Below, in pieces: positions 8,414 to 16,016 of a DNA stretch of 64,000 bases; the first letter of the stretch is position 1; each line of letters starts with the position of its first letter. The notes under the pieces were generated by a model that was not told the origin of the DNA, made no database searches, and saw only the letters and a program-made list of their open reading frames with translations. Origin of the DNA: an uncultured Alphaproteobacteria bacterium. Lineage in GTDB: Bacteria; Pseudomonadota; Alphaproteobacteria; Rs-D84. The position numbers and the translations under genes are program-made. The DNA is taken from positions 7,883-71,882 of the forward strand of contig CALDAH010000016.1 of assembly GCA_937903135.1 (NCBI GenBank), in the 5' to 3' direction.

Positions 8414-8444
8414 AAAAACGCCTGTGGTATCACGGGCGTTTTTC
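8414..8444 (+). terminator. Terminator of the rpsP-rplS operon
   Basis: AAAACGCCTGTG / CACGGGCGTTTT stem (one G-T pair) with a short loop, then T-rich tail. Confidence 0.9.
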
Positions 8445-8468
8445 TTTTGCATAAGAATATTTAACAGT

Positions 8469-8497
8469 TTGACATTATAGTCGCCGGGGGCTATCAT
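8469..8497 (+). promoter_or_regulatory. Promoter giving a predicted leaderless DUF2155 mRNA
   Basis: TTGACA at 8469-8474, 17-bp spacer, TATCAT at 8492-8497. The -10 ends 7 nt before the ATG at 8505, so transcription should start at or beside the start codon; no Shine-Dalgarno fits in between. Confidence 0.75.
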
Positions 8498-8504
8498 ATT
8501 TAAC

Positions 8505-8867
8505 ATGAAAAAAATGATTATGCTTTTATTATTGGTATGCATACCCAATATCGCGAATGCATATATTAATCGGCCAAATGCCGTTGTGCGCATTATGAAC
8601 AAAGCTGCCGGGAAAACCCAGACTGTTCGCGTACCCGTTGGCAAAAACTTTGAATACGAAAAACTTAATGTAAACGTCCGTGCATGCAAACAAACCGACC
8701 CGTTTGAGGTTGAAAACCATTTTATGTTCATAGAAATATCAAAAAATGGCGACGGTCAGATTTTCGGCGGATGGATGAATCGCAATGCCCCGGGGGATAA
8801 CCCGTTACAGAACGCAGATTATGACCTGTGGCTGGTCGGGTGCGAGGCTGATTTAACAGGAAATTAG
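8505..8867 (+). CDS. DUF2155 family secreted protein
   Basis: 120 residues. Residues 1-19 form a signal peptide (MKKMIMLLLLVCIPNIANA). The mature part matches the DUF2155 pattern known from alphaproteobacteria: a KAAGKTQTVRVPVG strand, NVNVRACKQTDP, FIEISKNGDGQIFGGWMNRN and YDLWLVGCEA, with two conserved Cys that probably form a disulfide. It is likely periplasmic; the molecular role of the family is not established. The gene is preceded by a promoter that leaves no 5' leader. A short 11-codon ORF and a small membrane protein gene follow. Confidence 0.85.
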   Translation: MKKMIMLLLLVCIPNIANAYINRPNAVVRIMNKAAGKTQTVRVPVGKNFEYEKLNVNVRACKQTDPFEVENHFMFIEISKNGDGQIFGGWMNRNAPGDNPLQNADYDLWLVGCEADLTGN

Positions 8868-8869
8868 TT

Positions 8870-8905
8870 ATGAAAAACAGTTTAAATGGGGGAGATAAAA
8901 AATGA
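8870..8905 (+). CDS. Possible 11-codon coupling ORF
   Basis: ATG at 8870 preceded by AGGAAA at 8-9 nt, eleven codons, and a TGA that overlaps the ATG of the next gene (ATGA at 8902-8905). It spans the G-run Shine-Dalgarno of that gene. It may couple translation of the downstream gene to the DUF2155 gene, or be chance. Confidence 0.3.
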   Translation: MKNSLNGGDKK

Positions 8906-9207
8906 AGGCCATAAAAAAATCACTACTTTTCAGCATCGGTGTTGCGGTATTATTATTGGTTATATGTATATTCTTTTTCGCACAGCGATCAAATGATTTA
9001 GAAACCGGAAATATGAAGAACTGGCTGGCGGCATCATCTGATCGCCGGGCGGCCGCCGTAAAAATATTAACCGCATCCGATGAACACAATGATCTGTTGA
9101 TCGCGTGCGTTGATAAAATTGCATCCCTGCCCGATTCCGGCGAAATGGCAATACGTGATGCGGTATCTCTGTGCTATACAGGCATTCAACTAAAAGACAG
9201 TATTTAA
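8902..9207 (+). CDS. Small single-pass membrane protein, hypothetical
   Basis: 101 residues. A basic start followed by a hydrophobic segment at about 8-28 (LLFSIGVAVLLLVICIFFFA) predicts a signal anchor with a short periplasmic helical domain (residues 30-101, two Cys). The upstream GGGGGAG lies 7 nt before the ATG. It sits between DUF2155 and tsaD on the same strand, with 7 nt to tsaD, so it is probably co-transcribed. Not recognised. Confidence 0.75.
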   Translation: MKAIKKSLLFSIGVAVLLLVICIFFFAQRSNDLETGNMKNWLAASSDRRAAAVKILTASDEHNDLLIACVDKIASLPDSGEMAIRDAVSLCYTGIQLKDSI

Positions 9208-9214
9208 TCAGATT

Positions 9215-10345
9215 ATGACCGAAGAAAAAATTATTCGTTTTAATATGGGGACATTATCAGGCGATGCGCATACCGCAGATGATCGCGCAATATTATGCCT
9301 GGGGATTGAATCGTCATGTGACGAAACATCTGCTGCGATCGTTGATTCTGATCGCAATATTTTATCACATATAATTTATTCACAAATCCCCGAGCATCAA
9401 AAATACGGCGGGGTTGTACCGGAACTGGCTGCGCGCGCCCATATATTGGCAATTGATGATGTAATACGCCAGACATTATCTGCGGCCGGGAAAACAATTG
9501 CAGATATTGATGTTATCGCTGCAACCGCCGGTCCGGGATTAATCGGCGGCGTATTGGTCGGATGGATGGCCGCGACCGGTATCGCCCAGGCAACGGGAAA
9601 ACCGCTGGTCGCCGTTAATCATTTAGAAGGACACGCACTTGTCCCGCGTTTACATGCCGCGGCCGCCAATGGTGCGGATGGCAAAATAGCCGTTGATTTC
9701 CCGTACCTTTTAATGCTGGCGTCCGGTGGGCATTGCCAGATTTTATTAGTTCGCGGCGTTGGCCAATACGAGCTTATCGGGCAAACGTTGGACGACAGTG
9801 CCGGCGAGGCATTTGACAAGGTCGCAAAAATGCTGGGGCTTGGTTACCCCGGCGGGCCGGTTGTTGATGCCCGCGCCCGTGATGGCAACCCGAATGCATT
9901 TAAGTTTCCGCGACCGCTGTGCGATAAACCCGGATGTGATTTTTCATTCAGTGGGATTAAAACGGCGGCGCGTACATTTTTGGATAAAACGCCCGAGGCT
10001 GCACGCGATGATAAATTTATAAATGATTTCTGCGCATCTTTTCAGGCGGCGGTGGTTGATTGTATAATAAACCGATTAACGAATGCGTTGCGGGATGGAC
10101 GTGTTATGGCGGCCGCGCCAAAAACATTGGTTGTCGCCGGGGGCGTTGCAAAAAACAGTGCAATTCGTTCGGCGATGGAAAAATTATCGGCCCAGTATAA
10201 TATGACATTTGCCGCGCCGCCGATGAATCTGTGCACCGATAATGGCGCAATGATCGCATGGGCCGGGATTGAAAATTATCGCGTGGGACGCATCGTGCGT
10301 ACGCCGATTGCACCACGTCCGCGGTGGCCGTTAATGGATCTTTGA
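9215..10345 (+). CDS. tsaD: tRNA N6-threonylcarbamoyladenosine (t6A) synthase subunit TsaD
   Basis: 376 residues with the ASKHA fold. It begins CLGIESSCDETSAAIVD after a ~25-residue extension; a start at 9245 is possible but also lacks a good Shine-Dalgarno. The metal-binding motif HLEGHALV (HxxxH), GGHCQ, GEAFDKVAKMLGLGYPGGP, FSFSGIKTA and a late CTDNGAMIAWAG are all present. TsaD transfers threonylcarbamoyl to A37 of ANN-decoding tRNAs with TsaB and TsaE. tsaB lies at 34310 in this window. A terminator follows. Confidence 0.97.
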   Translation: MTEEKIIRFNMGTLSGDAHTADDRAILCLGIESSCDETSAAIVDSDRNILSHIIYSQIPEHQKYGGVVPELAARAHILAIDDVIRQTLSAAGKTIADIDVIAATAGPGLIGGVLVGWMAATGIAQATGKPLVAVNHLEGHALVPRLHAAAANGADGKIAVDFPYLLMLASGGHCQILLVRGVGQYELIGQTLDDSAGEAFDKVAKMLGLGYPGGPVVDARARDGNPNAFKFPRPLCDKPGCDFSFSGIKTAARTFLDKTPEAARDDKFINDFCASFQAAVVDCIINRLTNALRDGRVMAAAPKTLVVAGGVAKNSAIRSAMEKLSAQYNMTFAAPPMNLCTDNGAMIAWAGIENYRVGRIVRTPIAPRPRWPLMDL

Positions 10346-10357
10346 TACGAACTATAC

Positions 10358-10380
10358 CGGGCCAATGGCCCGATTTTTTA
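10358..10380 (+). terminator. Rho-independent terminator of tsaD
   Basis: CGGGCC AAT GGCCCG hairpin followed by A and T6. Confidence 0.9.
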
Positions 10381-10474
10381 TGCCTAATCCAAAGGATCGT
10401 TTGGAATAGCACCGTCTTAGATTTGACTGATGGCAGAAAATAAGGTAAAATTAGATACAATAATGAGATAAGAT

Positions 10475-11050
10475 ATGCCTAATCTAAACGATGAATTTAA
10501 TACCGCAAAACGCATCGCCGCATATGAAAATGCGACGTCTTTGCTGGCACAGCGCGTATCTGAGATAAAAATGCCCGCCGGGTTTAGGGCCGAATATAAC
10601 ATGACGGACATGGTATATAGATTCCGAAATGCGCTGAAAAATCCCGATGTTCGTAAGTCTTTGTTATTAAGTAAATACGAGGCGGAACGACTGCGCAACG
10701 CCAGATTCAGTGCCGGATTTTGCGGTATTACCAGCTATGCCTGGAATCATATATTCCGTATGCCCGATGGCCGCGAGATTTGGCAAATGAAACAAACATC
10801 AGGGCTGGGGAAATCAATTGGCCTGCCCGATCATGTATGGCTGGAACAGATTACCAGCGGCGAAGTCTTAGATTTAACATTTGATCAGTTTATTGATAAA
10901 TCCGGAACTGTTATGGATTTCCCATACGAACTGGGGACGCCCGTATCTGCAAATATCGTATTTAATCGCGGTTATATTTTCGGTCGGCATATCGGAATTG
11001 ATATAGAAGGAATTTCCATAATAAACGCATTACGCGAACAGAGAGAATAA
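10475..11050 (+). CDS. Unknown protein with Cys/His/Asp triad pattern, paralogue 1
   Basis: 191 residues, not recognised. The N-terminal ~75 residues are helical and charged. The core carries GFCGITSYAW (Cys83), LPDHVWLEQ (His120) and GEVLDLTFDQF (Asp133), followed by YELGTPV. The next gene has the same three positions in the same order with equal His-Asp spacing (13 residues). A Cys-His-Asp order with an aromatic-rich strand after His is what papain/transglutaminase-like folds show, so a cysteine peptidase or acyltransferase is possible, but this is inference. No signal peptide. A candidate -10 (TACAAT, 10456-10461) lies 13 nt before the ATG. Confidence 0.7.
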   Translation: MPNLNDEFNTAKRIAAYENATSLLAQRVSEIKMPAGFRAEYNMTDMVYRFRNALKNPDVRKSLLLSKYEAERLRNARFSAGFCGITSYAWNHIFRMPDGREIWQMKQTSGLGKSIGLPDHVWLEQITSGEVLDLTFDQFIDKSGTVMDFPYELGTPVSANIVFNRGYIFGRHIGIDIEGISIINALREQRE

Positions 11051-11053
11051 AAC

Positions 11054-11515
11054 ATGTCAACCGGTAATAAATTACAATCCTATAACGCTGCGACGGATAA
11101 ATTAATGCAGCAGGCACAGGGTTTAAAGATTATAAATAAAACCAAGTTTTCATTACCTGAAATGGTATCTTTGCTGCGGGAATCATTTAAATATAAAATA
11201 ACATACAAGAAAGTATTTAACGAACTGTTACGCGAAAAAGTTGATCCCGCGACCGGTTTTTGCATCGTTAGCAGTTTTTATATTTACGAACGTACCGGCG
11301 GCGATAAGGTATGGAATGTAATGGAAACCCCAATACATTGGTGGCTGGAACATAAACAGACCGGGGAAGTTTTTGATATAACATATACCCAATTTGAAGA
11401 CCCGTTCCCGTATAAAATGGGAACGCCCGTAAAAAAGGTTAAAAACGACCCGCGGGTTATACGAATTTTAAAAGAAAAAGCCTTGATTTTGGGGCGCGCC
11501 GCCGGGATGGAATAA
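11054..11515 (+). CDS. Unknown protein with Cys/His/Asp triad pattern, paralogue 2
   Basis: 153 residues starting 3 nt after paralogue 1 in what is surely one operon. Shared elements are GFCIVSSFYIYER (Cys70), IHWWLEHKQTGEVFDITYTQF (His95, Asp108) and YKMGTPV, so the pair arose by tandem duplication with divergence of the N-terminal helical part. The Cys-His distance is 25 residues here and 37 in paralogue 1, because the second copy lacks a loop. No membrane segment or signal peptide. Function unknown; a cytoplasmic cysteine hydrolase-like fold is a guess. Confidence 0.7.
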   Translation: MSTGNKLQSYNAATDKLMQQAQGLKIINKTKFSLPEMVSLLRESFKYKITYKKVFNELLREKVDPATGFCIVSSFYIYERTGGDKVWNVMETPIHWWLEHKQTGEVFDITYTQFEDPFPYKMGTPVKKVKNDPRVIRILKEKALILGRAAGME

Positions 11516-11523
11516 ATTATCTG

Positions 11524-11551
11524 TTGCAAAAAAACGCGGTTTTGCTACACT
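11524..11551 (+). promoter_or_regulatory. Promoter giving a predicted leaderless xseA mRNA
   Basis: TTGCAA at 11524-11529, 16-bp spacer, TACACT at 11546-11551, ending 7 nt before the xseA ATG. Confidence 0.65.
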
Positions 11552-11558
11552 TAATATT

Positions 11559-12797
11559 ATGATAAATAAACCCGAACCACTTATTAGGCCCGATACAATA
11601 TTTACCGTATCCGATGCATCCGCGTTATTAAAAGGCGTCGTAGAAACCGCATTCCCGTGCATAAAAATTCGCGGGGAATTATCACAGATTACACGCGCAT
11701 CGTCGGGACATACATATATGACGATAAAGGATTCGGGGGCGGCGATATCGGTCATTGTTTGGCGCGGAACACCGATACCATTTGCGATTGCCGACGGACT
11801 GGAGGTTATAATAACCGGCCGTTTTACGACATACCCGGCGCGAAGTAATTATCAGATTATTGCAAATGAAATTGAAATGGCGGGCGTCGGTGCAATTCTT
11901 AAAATGCTGGAAGAACGCAAGCAAAAACTTGCCGCCGAGGGTTTGTTTGATGCCGCCCGAAAAAAGCCTTTGCCGCGATTGCCACAGCGCATCGGCGTGG
12001 TAACCAGTCCGACCGGGGCCGCGTTCCAAGATATTCAAAACCGGCTGCGCGAACGATTCCCGACGCATGTTATTTTATACCCTGCAACGGTCCAAGGGGC
12101 AACCGCCGCCGCCGAGGTTGCAGCCGGCATTGAATATTTTAATCGTGAAAATAACGTTGATTTAATTATCGTTGCACGTGGTGGTGGCGCACTTGAGGAT
12201 TTGTTACCGTTTTCCGAAGAAATTGTTGTACGCGCCGCCGCGGCCAGTAAAATACCACTAATATCCGGCGTTGGTCACGAACCCGATTGGATGCTGATTG
12301 ATTTCGCCGCCGATTTTCGCGCCCCGACACCGACCGGCGCAGCCGAGGCCGCCGTCCCGACCAAGCTGGCATTACGCCAAGAACTGGATAATATCTGGTA
12401 TCGCTTTACCAGTTGTTTTACAACGCGGATTACAAACGCTACGGCGCGATTGGATTCAATTGCGATAAAAAGTCCACGGCAGTTTATTATGGAACAATCG
12501 CAGCGCGTGGACGATACAACGCGAACACTGGCGATTATAATAAACGGTAAAATTCAAAGTGTACGCAATCAGATTATTACCGTATCATCATTCCCGAATA
12601 TTTTACAAAATCGGATGGCGTCGCTTAATCAGTCTGTTAACCACCTGGGCCAGATGCTCGGATCGCTGGGGTATAAAAATGTTCTGCGGCGGGGGTTTGC
12701 AATTGTTCGTGATGCCGATAATCAGATTATTACAAGTGCGAATACATCGCACGTCCTGGCAACGATTGAATTTGCCGACGGCGTTATTAAAATTTAA
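11559..12797 (+). CDS. xseA: Exodeoxyribonuclease VII large subunit
   Basis: 412 residues, slightly shorter than E. coli XseA (456). Exonuclease VII degrades single-stranded DNA from both ends together with XseB. The OB-fold domain shows IRGELSQITRASSGHTYMTIKD and IVWRGTP; the catalytic core has PQRIGVVTSPTGAAFQDI, DLIIVARGGGALEDLLPFSEE, SGVGHEPD and a stretch rich in AAEAA; the C-terminus ends with a typical RRGFAIVRDADNQII. The small subunit xseB is not adjacent. Start chosen at the only ATG matching the family. Confidence 0.96.
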   Translation: MINKPEPLIRPDTIFTVSDASALLKGVVETAFPCIKIRGELSQITRASSGHTYMTIKDSGAAISVIVWRGTPIPFAIADGLEVIITGRFTTYPARSNYQIIANEIEMAGVGAILKMLEERKQKLAAEGLFDAARKKPLPRLPQRIGVVTSPTGAAFQDIQNRLRERFPTHVILYPATVQGATAAAEVAAGIEYFNRENNVDLIIVARGGGALEDLLPFSEEIVVRAAAASKIPLISGVGHEPDWMLIDFAADFRAPTPTGAAEAAVPTKLALRQELDNIWYRFTSCFTTRITNATARLDSIAIKSPRQFIMEQSQRVDDTTRTLAIIINGKIQSVRNQIITVSSFPNILQNRMASLNQSVNHLGQMLGSLGYKNVLRRGFAIVRDADNQIITSANTSHVLATIEFADGVIKI

Positions 12798-12804
12798 TAT
12801 CTGC

Positions 12805-12833
12805 TTGTATTTATTTTCAATATAAATTATAAT
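12805..12833 (+). promoter_or_regulatory. Promoter of the structured leader RNA
   Basis: TTGTAT at 12805-12810, 17-bp spacer, TATAAT at 12828-12833. It lies immediately after xseA; predicted transcription start near 12840, about 270 nt before the next gene. Confidence 0.7.
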
Positions 12834-12839
12834 TATCCC

Positions 12840-13085
12840 GAATCCAAAGGGATATTGGGTTCGGGGTCGTCAAAAAGCCCATAATTAAAGACAGTGTATA
12901 AAAAACACTGTATCCGCGGTACATTCCTGGCGCGGTTGCGCCATTTATTGTACGCCCCGATCGTAACGGTCGGGGAGCTGTTGGCTATAACACAGGGTAT
13001 GTTTTTACCCAAAGGCCATCAGGGTCATTTCTTTAATTATGATTTTTTGAACTCCCCGACCGCCAAACCGTTTGGCGGTTGTTTT
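12840..13085 (+). ncRNA. Structured leader RNA (candidate riboswitch or small RNA)
   Basis: The ~250-nt stretch has no plausible ORF but many complementary segments: ACAGTGT / ACACTGT (12891-12911), TGGCGC / GCGCCA inside GTACA / TGTAC, CCCCGA (12955-12960) / TCGGGG (12970-12975), and GGGTA / TACCC. GGTCGGGGAG (12968-12977) is perfectly complementary to CTCCCCGACC (13052-13061), so the segment has two mutually exclusive partners. The distal partner overlaps a terminator-like hairpin (ACCGCCAAA / TTTGGCGGT). It could be a regulatory leader of the secreted gene at 13112 or an independent RNA. Known 4.5S, RNase P and tmRNA signatures are absent. Confidence 0.55.
13059..13085 (+). terminator. Terminator-like hairpin at end of the leader RNA
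   Basis: ACCGCCAAA CCG TTTGGCGGT, then TGTTTT. Its left arm overlaps the distal strand of the long-range pairing, so terminator and long-range helix compete. Confidence 0.6.
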
Positions 13086-13111
13086 ATTGGTAAAAAAAAA
13101 AGGGGGAAGCG

Positions 13112-13558
13112 TTGAAACATTATTTATTATTTTCATTAACGGCGGTAATCTGTTTAATATTATCACCCGCGATTGCCGTAACGCAATGTGTGCCAAGCAT
13201 GTATAACATGACAAAATGCAACATCGGAACTGGAAATAACAACAACTCATGGAGTGCATCATGTTCGGATGGCGGCTCTCTTTCTATCTTTCTGTATGGG
13301 TCGGCGAATTGTTCGTCGGATTCATCTTCCCGCGGATATGGATATAAAGATATGCTAACGATATCCAGTACGCTTACAAATAACAAATACTGCTGGTGCA
13401 AACTTGATCGGCCATACCCGACGCGCTGGTTATATCTATATGACGCCAGCACCGGGGAAATATGCGCAAAAAATTGTTCAGAGAAATGCGCAACCACCCT
13501 CCAAACCCTTCAGGGATATCGCCAAGCATTTGCGCATACGTCCGCCCTGTATCGTTAA
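13112..13558 (+). CDS. Small secreted Cys-rich protein, hypothetical (TTG start)
   Basis: 148 residues. Translation appears to begin at a TTG, because GGGGGAAG stands 3-4 nt upstream and the sequence from there is a clean signal peptide (MKHYLLFSLTAVICLILSPAIA). The mature protein has about a dozen Cys (MTKCNIG, SASCSDGG, SANCSSDS, NKYCWCKL, EICAKNCSEKC) and is rich in Ser, Asn and Tyr, resembling the other exported Cys-rich proteins at 28086 and 37515. It follows a structured leader RNA and precedes a second small secreted protein. Not recognised as a known family. Confidence 0.7.
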   Translation: MKHYLLFSLTAVICLILSPAIAVTQCVPSMYNMTKCNIGTGNNNNSWSASCSDGGSLSIFLYGSANCSSDSSSRGYGYKDMLTISSTLTNNKYCWCKLDRPYPTRWLYLYDASTGEICAKNCSEKCATTLQTLQGYRQAFAHTSALYR

Positions 13559-13578
13559 CGCCACCGGGGGAGATTGAT

Positions 13579-13869
13579 ATGAAAAAACTGTTATTATTTT
13601 TTATTGCATCTGTTTATTTACAATCGGCGTGCGCAGATCCGATGACGATATGCCCAACTAATTTTATAACAATTGAATATGACCACACTGCCAAATTCAG
13701 CGAATCCAGCGTCGGCAGCAGCTGCGGCAGCGGATACGTAACCGTTATGGCGGTCCAAAGCTGCATAGAAACCACAACCGGCCCATGTTGGATGTACGCG
13801 CCGGGCGGAATGCCATTTAATGACACAACCGGGACATATGAATTTACAGCCATATGCCCGTTAACATAA
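13579..13869 (+). CDS. Small secreted protein, hypothetical
   Basis: 96 residues starting at 13579. The frame is open upstream to 13462, but GGGGGAG lies 6 nt before this ATG and the sequence then gives a signal peptide (MKKLLLFFIASVYLQSACA). The mature ~77 residues hold five to six Cys (TICPTN, SSCGSG, QSCIET, GPCWMY, AICPLT) and many Thr, Ser and Gly. It shares strand and ribosome-binding style with the gene 20 bp upstream, so the two are probably co-expressed exported proteins. Function unknown. Confidence 0.65.
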   Translation: MKKLLLFFIASVYLQSACADPMTICPTNFITIEYDHTAKFSESSVGSSCGSGYVTVMAVQSCIETTTGPCWMYAPGGMPFNDTTGTYEFTAICPLT

Positions 13870-13880
13870 AACAAAGAATA

Positions 13881-15530
13881 TTATTTTACCAGCGTACGTG
13901 CGGTCGCAATAGATTCCGGGGTAATTTCCGCCCCGCTGATTATTCGCGCAATTTCATTTATTCGTTCATTATCTGCGATTTCGCATACAGTTGTTATAGT
14001 CGCATCGTTTTCAACGTGTTTCGCAATCTTAAAATGACGATTTGCATATCCGGCGACCTGGGCCGAATGCGTTATTACCAGCGCCTGGGACGCGGCGGCT
14101 AATTTATTTAATCGTTGCCCGACGGCACTGGCGGTCGCGCCGCTGATGCCGGTATCAACCTCGTCAAAAACGAATGTCCGGGCGGAATCAACGCCGGCCA
14201 AAACAACACGCAGTGCCAGCATTAATCGCGCCAATTCACCACCCGATGCCGCGCGGTGCAGCGGCGCAAACGGTGACCCCGGGTTTGTTTTAATCATAAA
14301 TACAACATCGTCATGCCCGGCCGCGGATGGTGCGCCATCGGTGATTTCAATGCAAACATCCGCCTGGGCCAATTTTAAATCGGGCAATTCAGCCAGTAAC
14401 GCACGCCGTAAATTTTCCGCCGCACGACGACGCGCTGCGGATAACGCAGCCGCAGATTTATCAAACGCTGCACGACGTGCCGCCAGTTCACCGGTTAGCA
14501 TCTTTAACTCGGCATCTGAATTATCAATCGCATTTAGCTGAGATGCCATCTGTTCCAGCTTCGCCGGCAGCTCGTCCGCCGGTATCCGATGCTTTCGCGC
14601 CGCGGCACGTATCGCGAACAGGCGTTCTTCTATTGCATCCATATCGGCGACGTCGGTATCTGTTGGCGCTAATTCCTGGGTGATTTCCGCAATTGATTGC
14701 GCGATATCGTATAATCTATCTATCTGTTCGGAATATGGATTAGGATCGGTTTTTATACGCTGTAAAATATGCGCAACCGAAAACACCTGGGAATCCAATG
14801 ATACGCCGCGCGGCGAAAGTGCGTCCAGGGCCTCGGTTAATATTGCCGCGTTCTTTTCAGCATTCATCATTGCGGCACGACGGTCGGATAGTTCCTCCTC
14901 TTCGCCGGGGGATACGTTCAATGCACGCAGTTCGGCGACATTATGTTCTAAAAAATCACGTTCAATTTCAGCACGTTCCAGCATTTCACGCAATTGCGCC
15001 AAACGCAATTCAGTCGCATGATAATCATTATATGCAGATTTAGTATTCTGTAATAGCGTATTGAAATCAGTGATATTATTTACCGCATACATATCCAACG
15101 TCCCGCGATGCGTTGCGGGGTTTAATAAAGTATGATTAGCAAACTGGCCGTGAATTTCAACAATTGCATCGCCGACCTGTTTTAAAACGCGGGCAGATAT
15201 GGGAACGTCGTTTATCCAGGCACGGCTTTTCCCGGCCGCATCCAAGGTGCGACGCAGTATTAAACCGTTATCAAAATCAATTCCATTATCGCGTAGTATC
15301 TGTGCGACGTCATTACTAATCGTATCAAATTCTGCAACAACCGACGCATTATCACAACCATGACGGACCAAGCCCGCATCGGAACGCGCCCCGAGTGCCA
15401 GTGACAGTGCATCCAATAGAATACTTTTCCCCGCCCCGGTTTCCCCGGTTAAAATATTTAAACCCGGCCCGAATTCCAGATTCAGCCGTTCAATTAATAC
15501 TATATTGGAAATATTTAAACCAATTAACAT
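13881..15530 (-). CDS. recN: DNA repair protein RecN
   Basis: 549 residues, full length for this SMC-like ATPase of double-strand-break repair. It starts MLIGLNISNIVLIERLNLEFG with Walker A GETGAGKSILLD at about residue 29. A central coiled-coil region follows, then the ABC signature region ASGGELARLMLALR and Walker B FDEVDTGISG near the C-terminus. It converges with the small secreted gene and is followed on the same strand by nothing. Its promoter leaves a leader of only about 0-1 nt. addA fragments lie upstream on the same strand. Confidence 0.97.
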   Translation of the reverse strand: MLIGLNISNIVLIERLNLEFGPGLNILTGETGAGKSILLDALSLALGARSDAGLVRHGCDNASVVAEFDTISNDVAQILRDNGIDFDNGLILRRTLDAAGKSRAWINDVPISARVLKQVGDAIVEIHGQFANHTLLNPATHRGTLDMYAVNNITDFNTLLQNTKSAYNDYHATELRLAQLREMLERAEIERDFLEHNVAELRALNVSPGEEEELSDRRAAMMNAEKNAAILTEALDALSPRGVSLDSQVFSVAHILQRIKTDPNPYSEQIDRLYDIAQSIAEITQELAPTDTDVADMDAIEERLFAIRAAARKHRIPADELPAKLEQMASQLNAIDNSDAELKMLTGELAARRAAFDKSAAALSAARRRAAENLRRALLAELPDLKLAQADVCIEITDGAPSAAGHDDVVFMIKTNPGSPFAPLHRAASGGELARLMLALRVVLAGVDSARTFVFDEVDTGISGATASAVGQRLNKLAAASQALVITHSAQVAGYANRHFKIAKHVENDATITTVCEIADNERINEIARIISGAEITPESIATARTLVK

Positions 15531-15536
15531 AGGTAA

Positions 15537-15566
15537 ATTATAGCGATAATTTACGCCCTATTTCAA
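15537..15566 (-). promoter_or_regulatory. Promoter giving a predicted leaderless recN mRNA
   Basis: On the minus strand TTGAAA (15561-15566), 18-bp spacer, TATAAT (15537-15542), then 6 nt to the recN ATG. Confidence 0.7.
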
Positions 15567-15572
15567 GATTTT

Positions 15573-16016
15573 TTATACACGTTCCAATCGCCAATCGTGC
15601 AGCCATAAAATATATAAATCAATCTGATAATCGGGGTGAATTTTTCGTAATAAATCCGCGTATTCCATTAGCTGGCGAATGTATAAACCGCGGCGTGCAT
15701 CCGGGGCAGAATCTGTTTTATAATCCAGTATACGAATTAAGCGCTTCTGATGATCTATGCACAACCGGTCAATACGGCGACTGATAAATTTCCCGTTTAT
15801 AATACCTGCAACCGGAACTTCGGCCGCAGAATCCGCGCCAAAGAAATCAATTAAACCATCACATGATTTTATTTTATTAATTAAATCCGTATCCCGGGTC
15901 GCCGCGGGGGCATTAATATCTATGCGCTGCAGTCGTTTGTGCATACGCGTGCCGGTCGCCTGGGCAATATTTTCCCGTTCAATGTTTGATAAAAAATCAG
16001 ATAATTTATTCACCAT
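15573..16016 (-). CDS. AddA C-terminal nuclease domain as a separate ORF
   Basis: 147 residues from the ATG at 16016, which overlaps the end of the helicase ORF by 11 nt in another frame. It is the PD-(D/E)XK nuclease part of AddA: ATGTRMHKRLQRI corresponds to the entry helix, and GKFISRRIDRL ... RILDYKTD carries the catalytic Asp and Asp-x-Lys. In the family the helicase and nuclease are normally one chain of about 1100-1200 residues. Here the overlap ATGGTGAATAA suggests translational coupling into two subunits. Alternatives are a one-base sequencing error or a programmed frameshift, since the nuclease frame is open for 24 codons before the ATG. Confidence 0.8.
   Translation of the reverse strand: MVNKLSDFLSNIERENIAQATGTRMHKRLQRIDINAPAATRDTDLINKIKSCDGLIDFFGADSAAEVPVAGIINGKFISRRIDRLCIDHQKRLIRILDYKTDSAPDARRGLYIRQLMEYADLLRKIHPDYQIDLYILWLHDWRLERV

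Noticed and set aside
12840..13085. 6S RNA or 4.5S (SRP) RNA assignment for the structured region
   Set aside because: The GGAAG-type SRP tip is absent, and the several short helices do not look like the single long hairpin with a central bubble of 6S RNA. Left as an unassigned structured RNA.
14146..14541. 131-residue ORF opposite recN
   Set aside because: Antisense shadow; recN motifs on the other strand are unambiguous.
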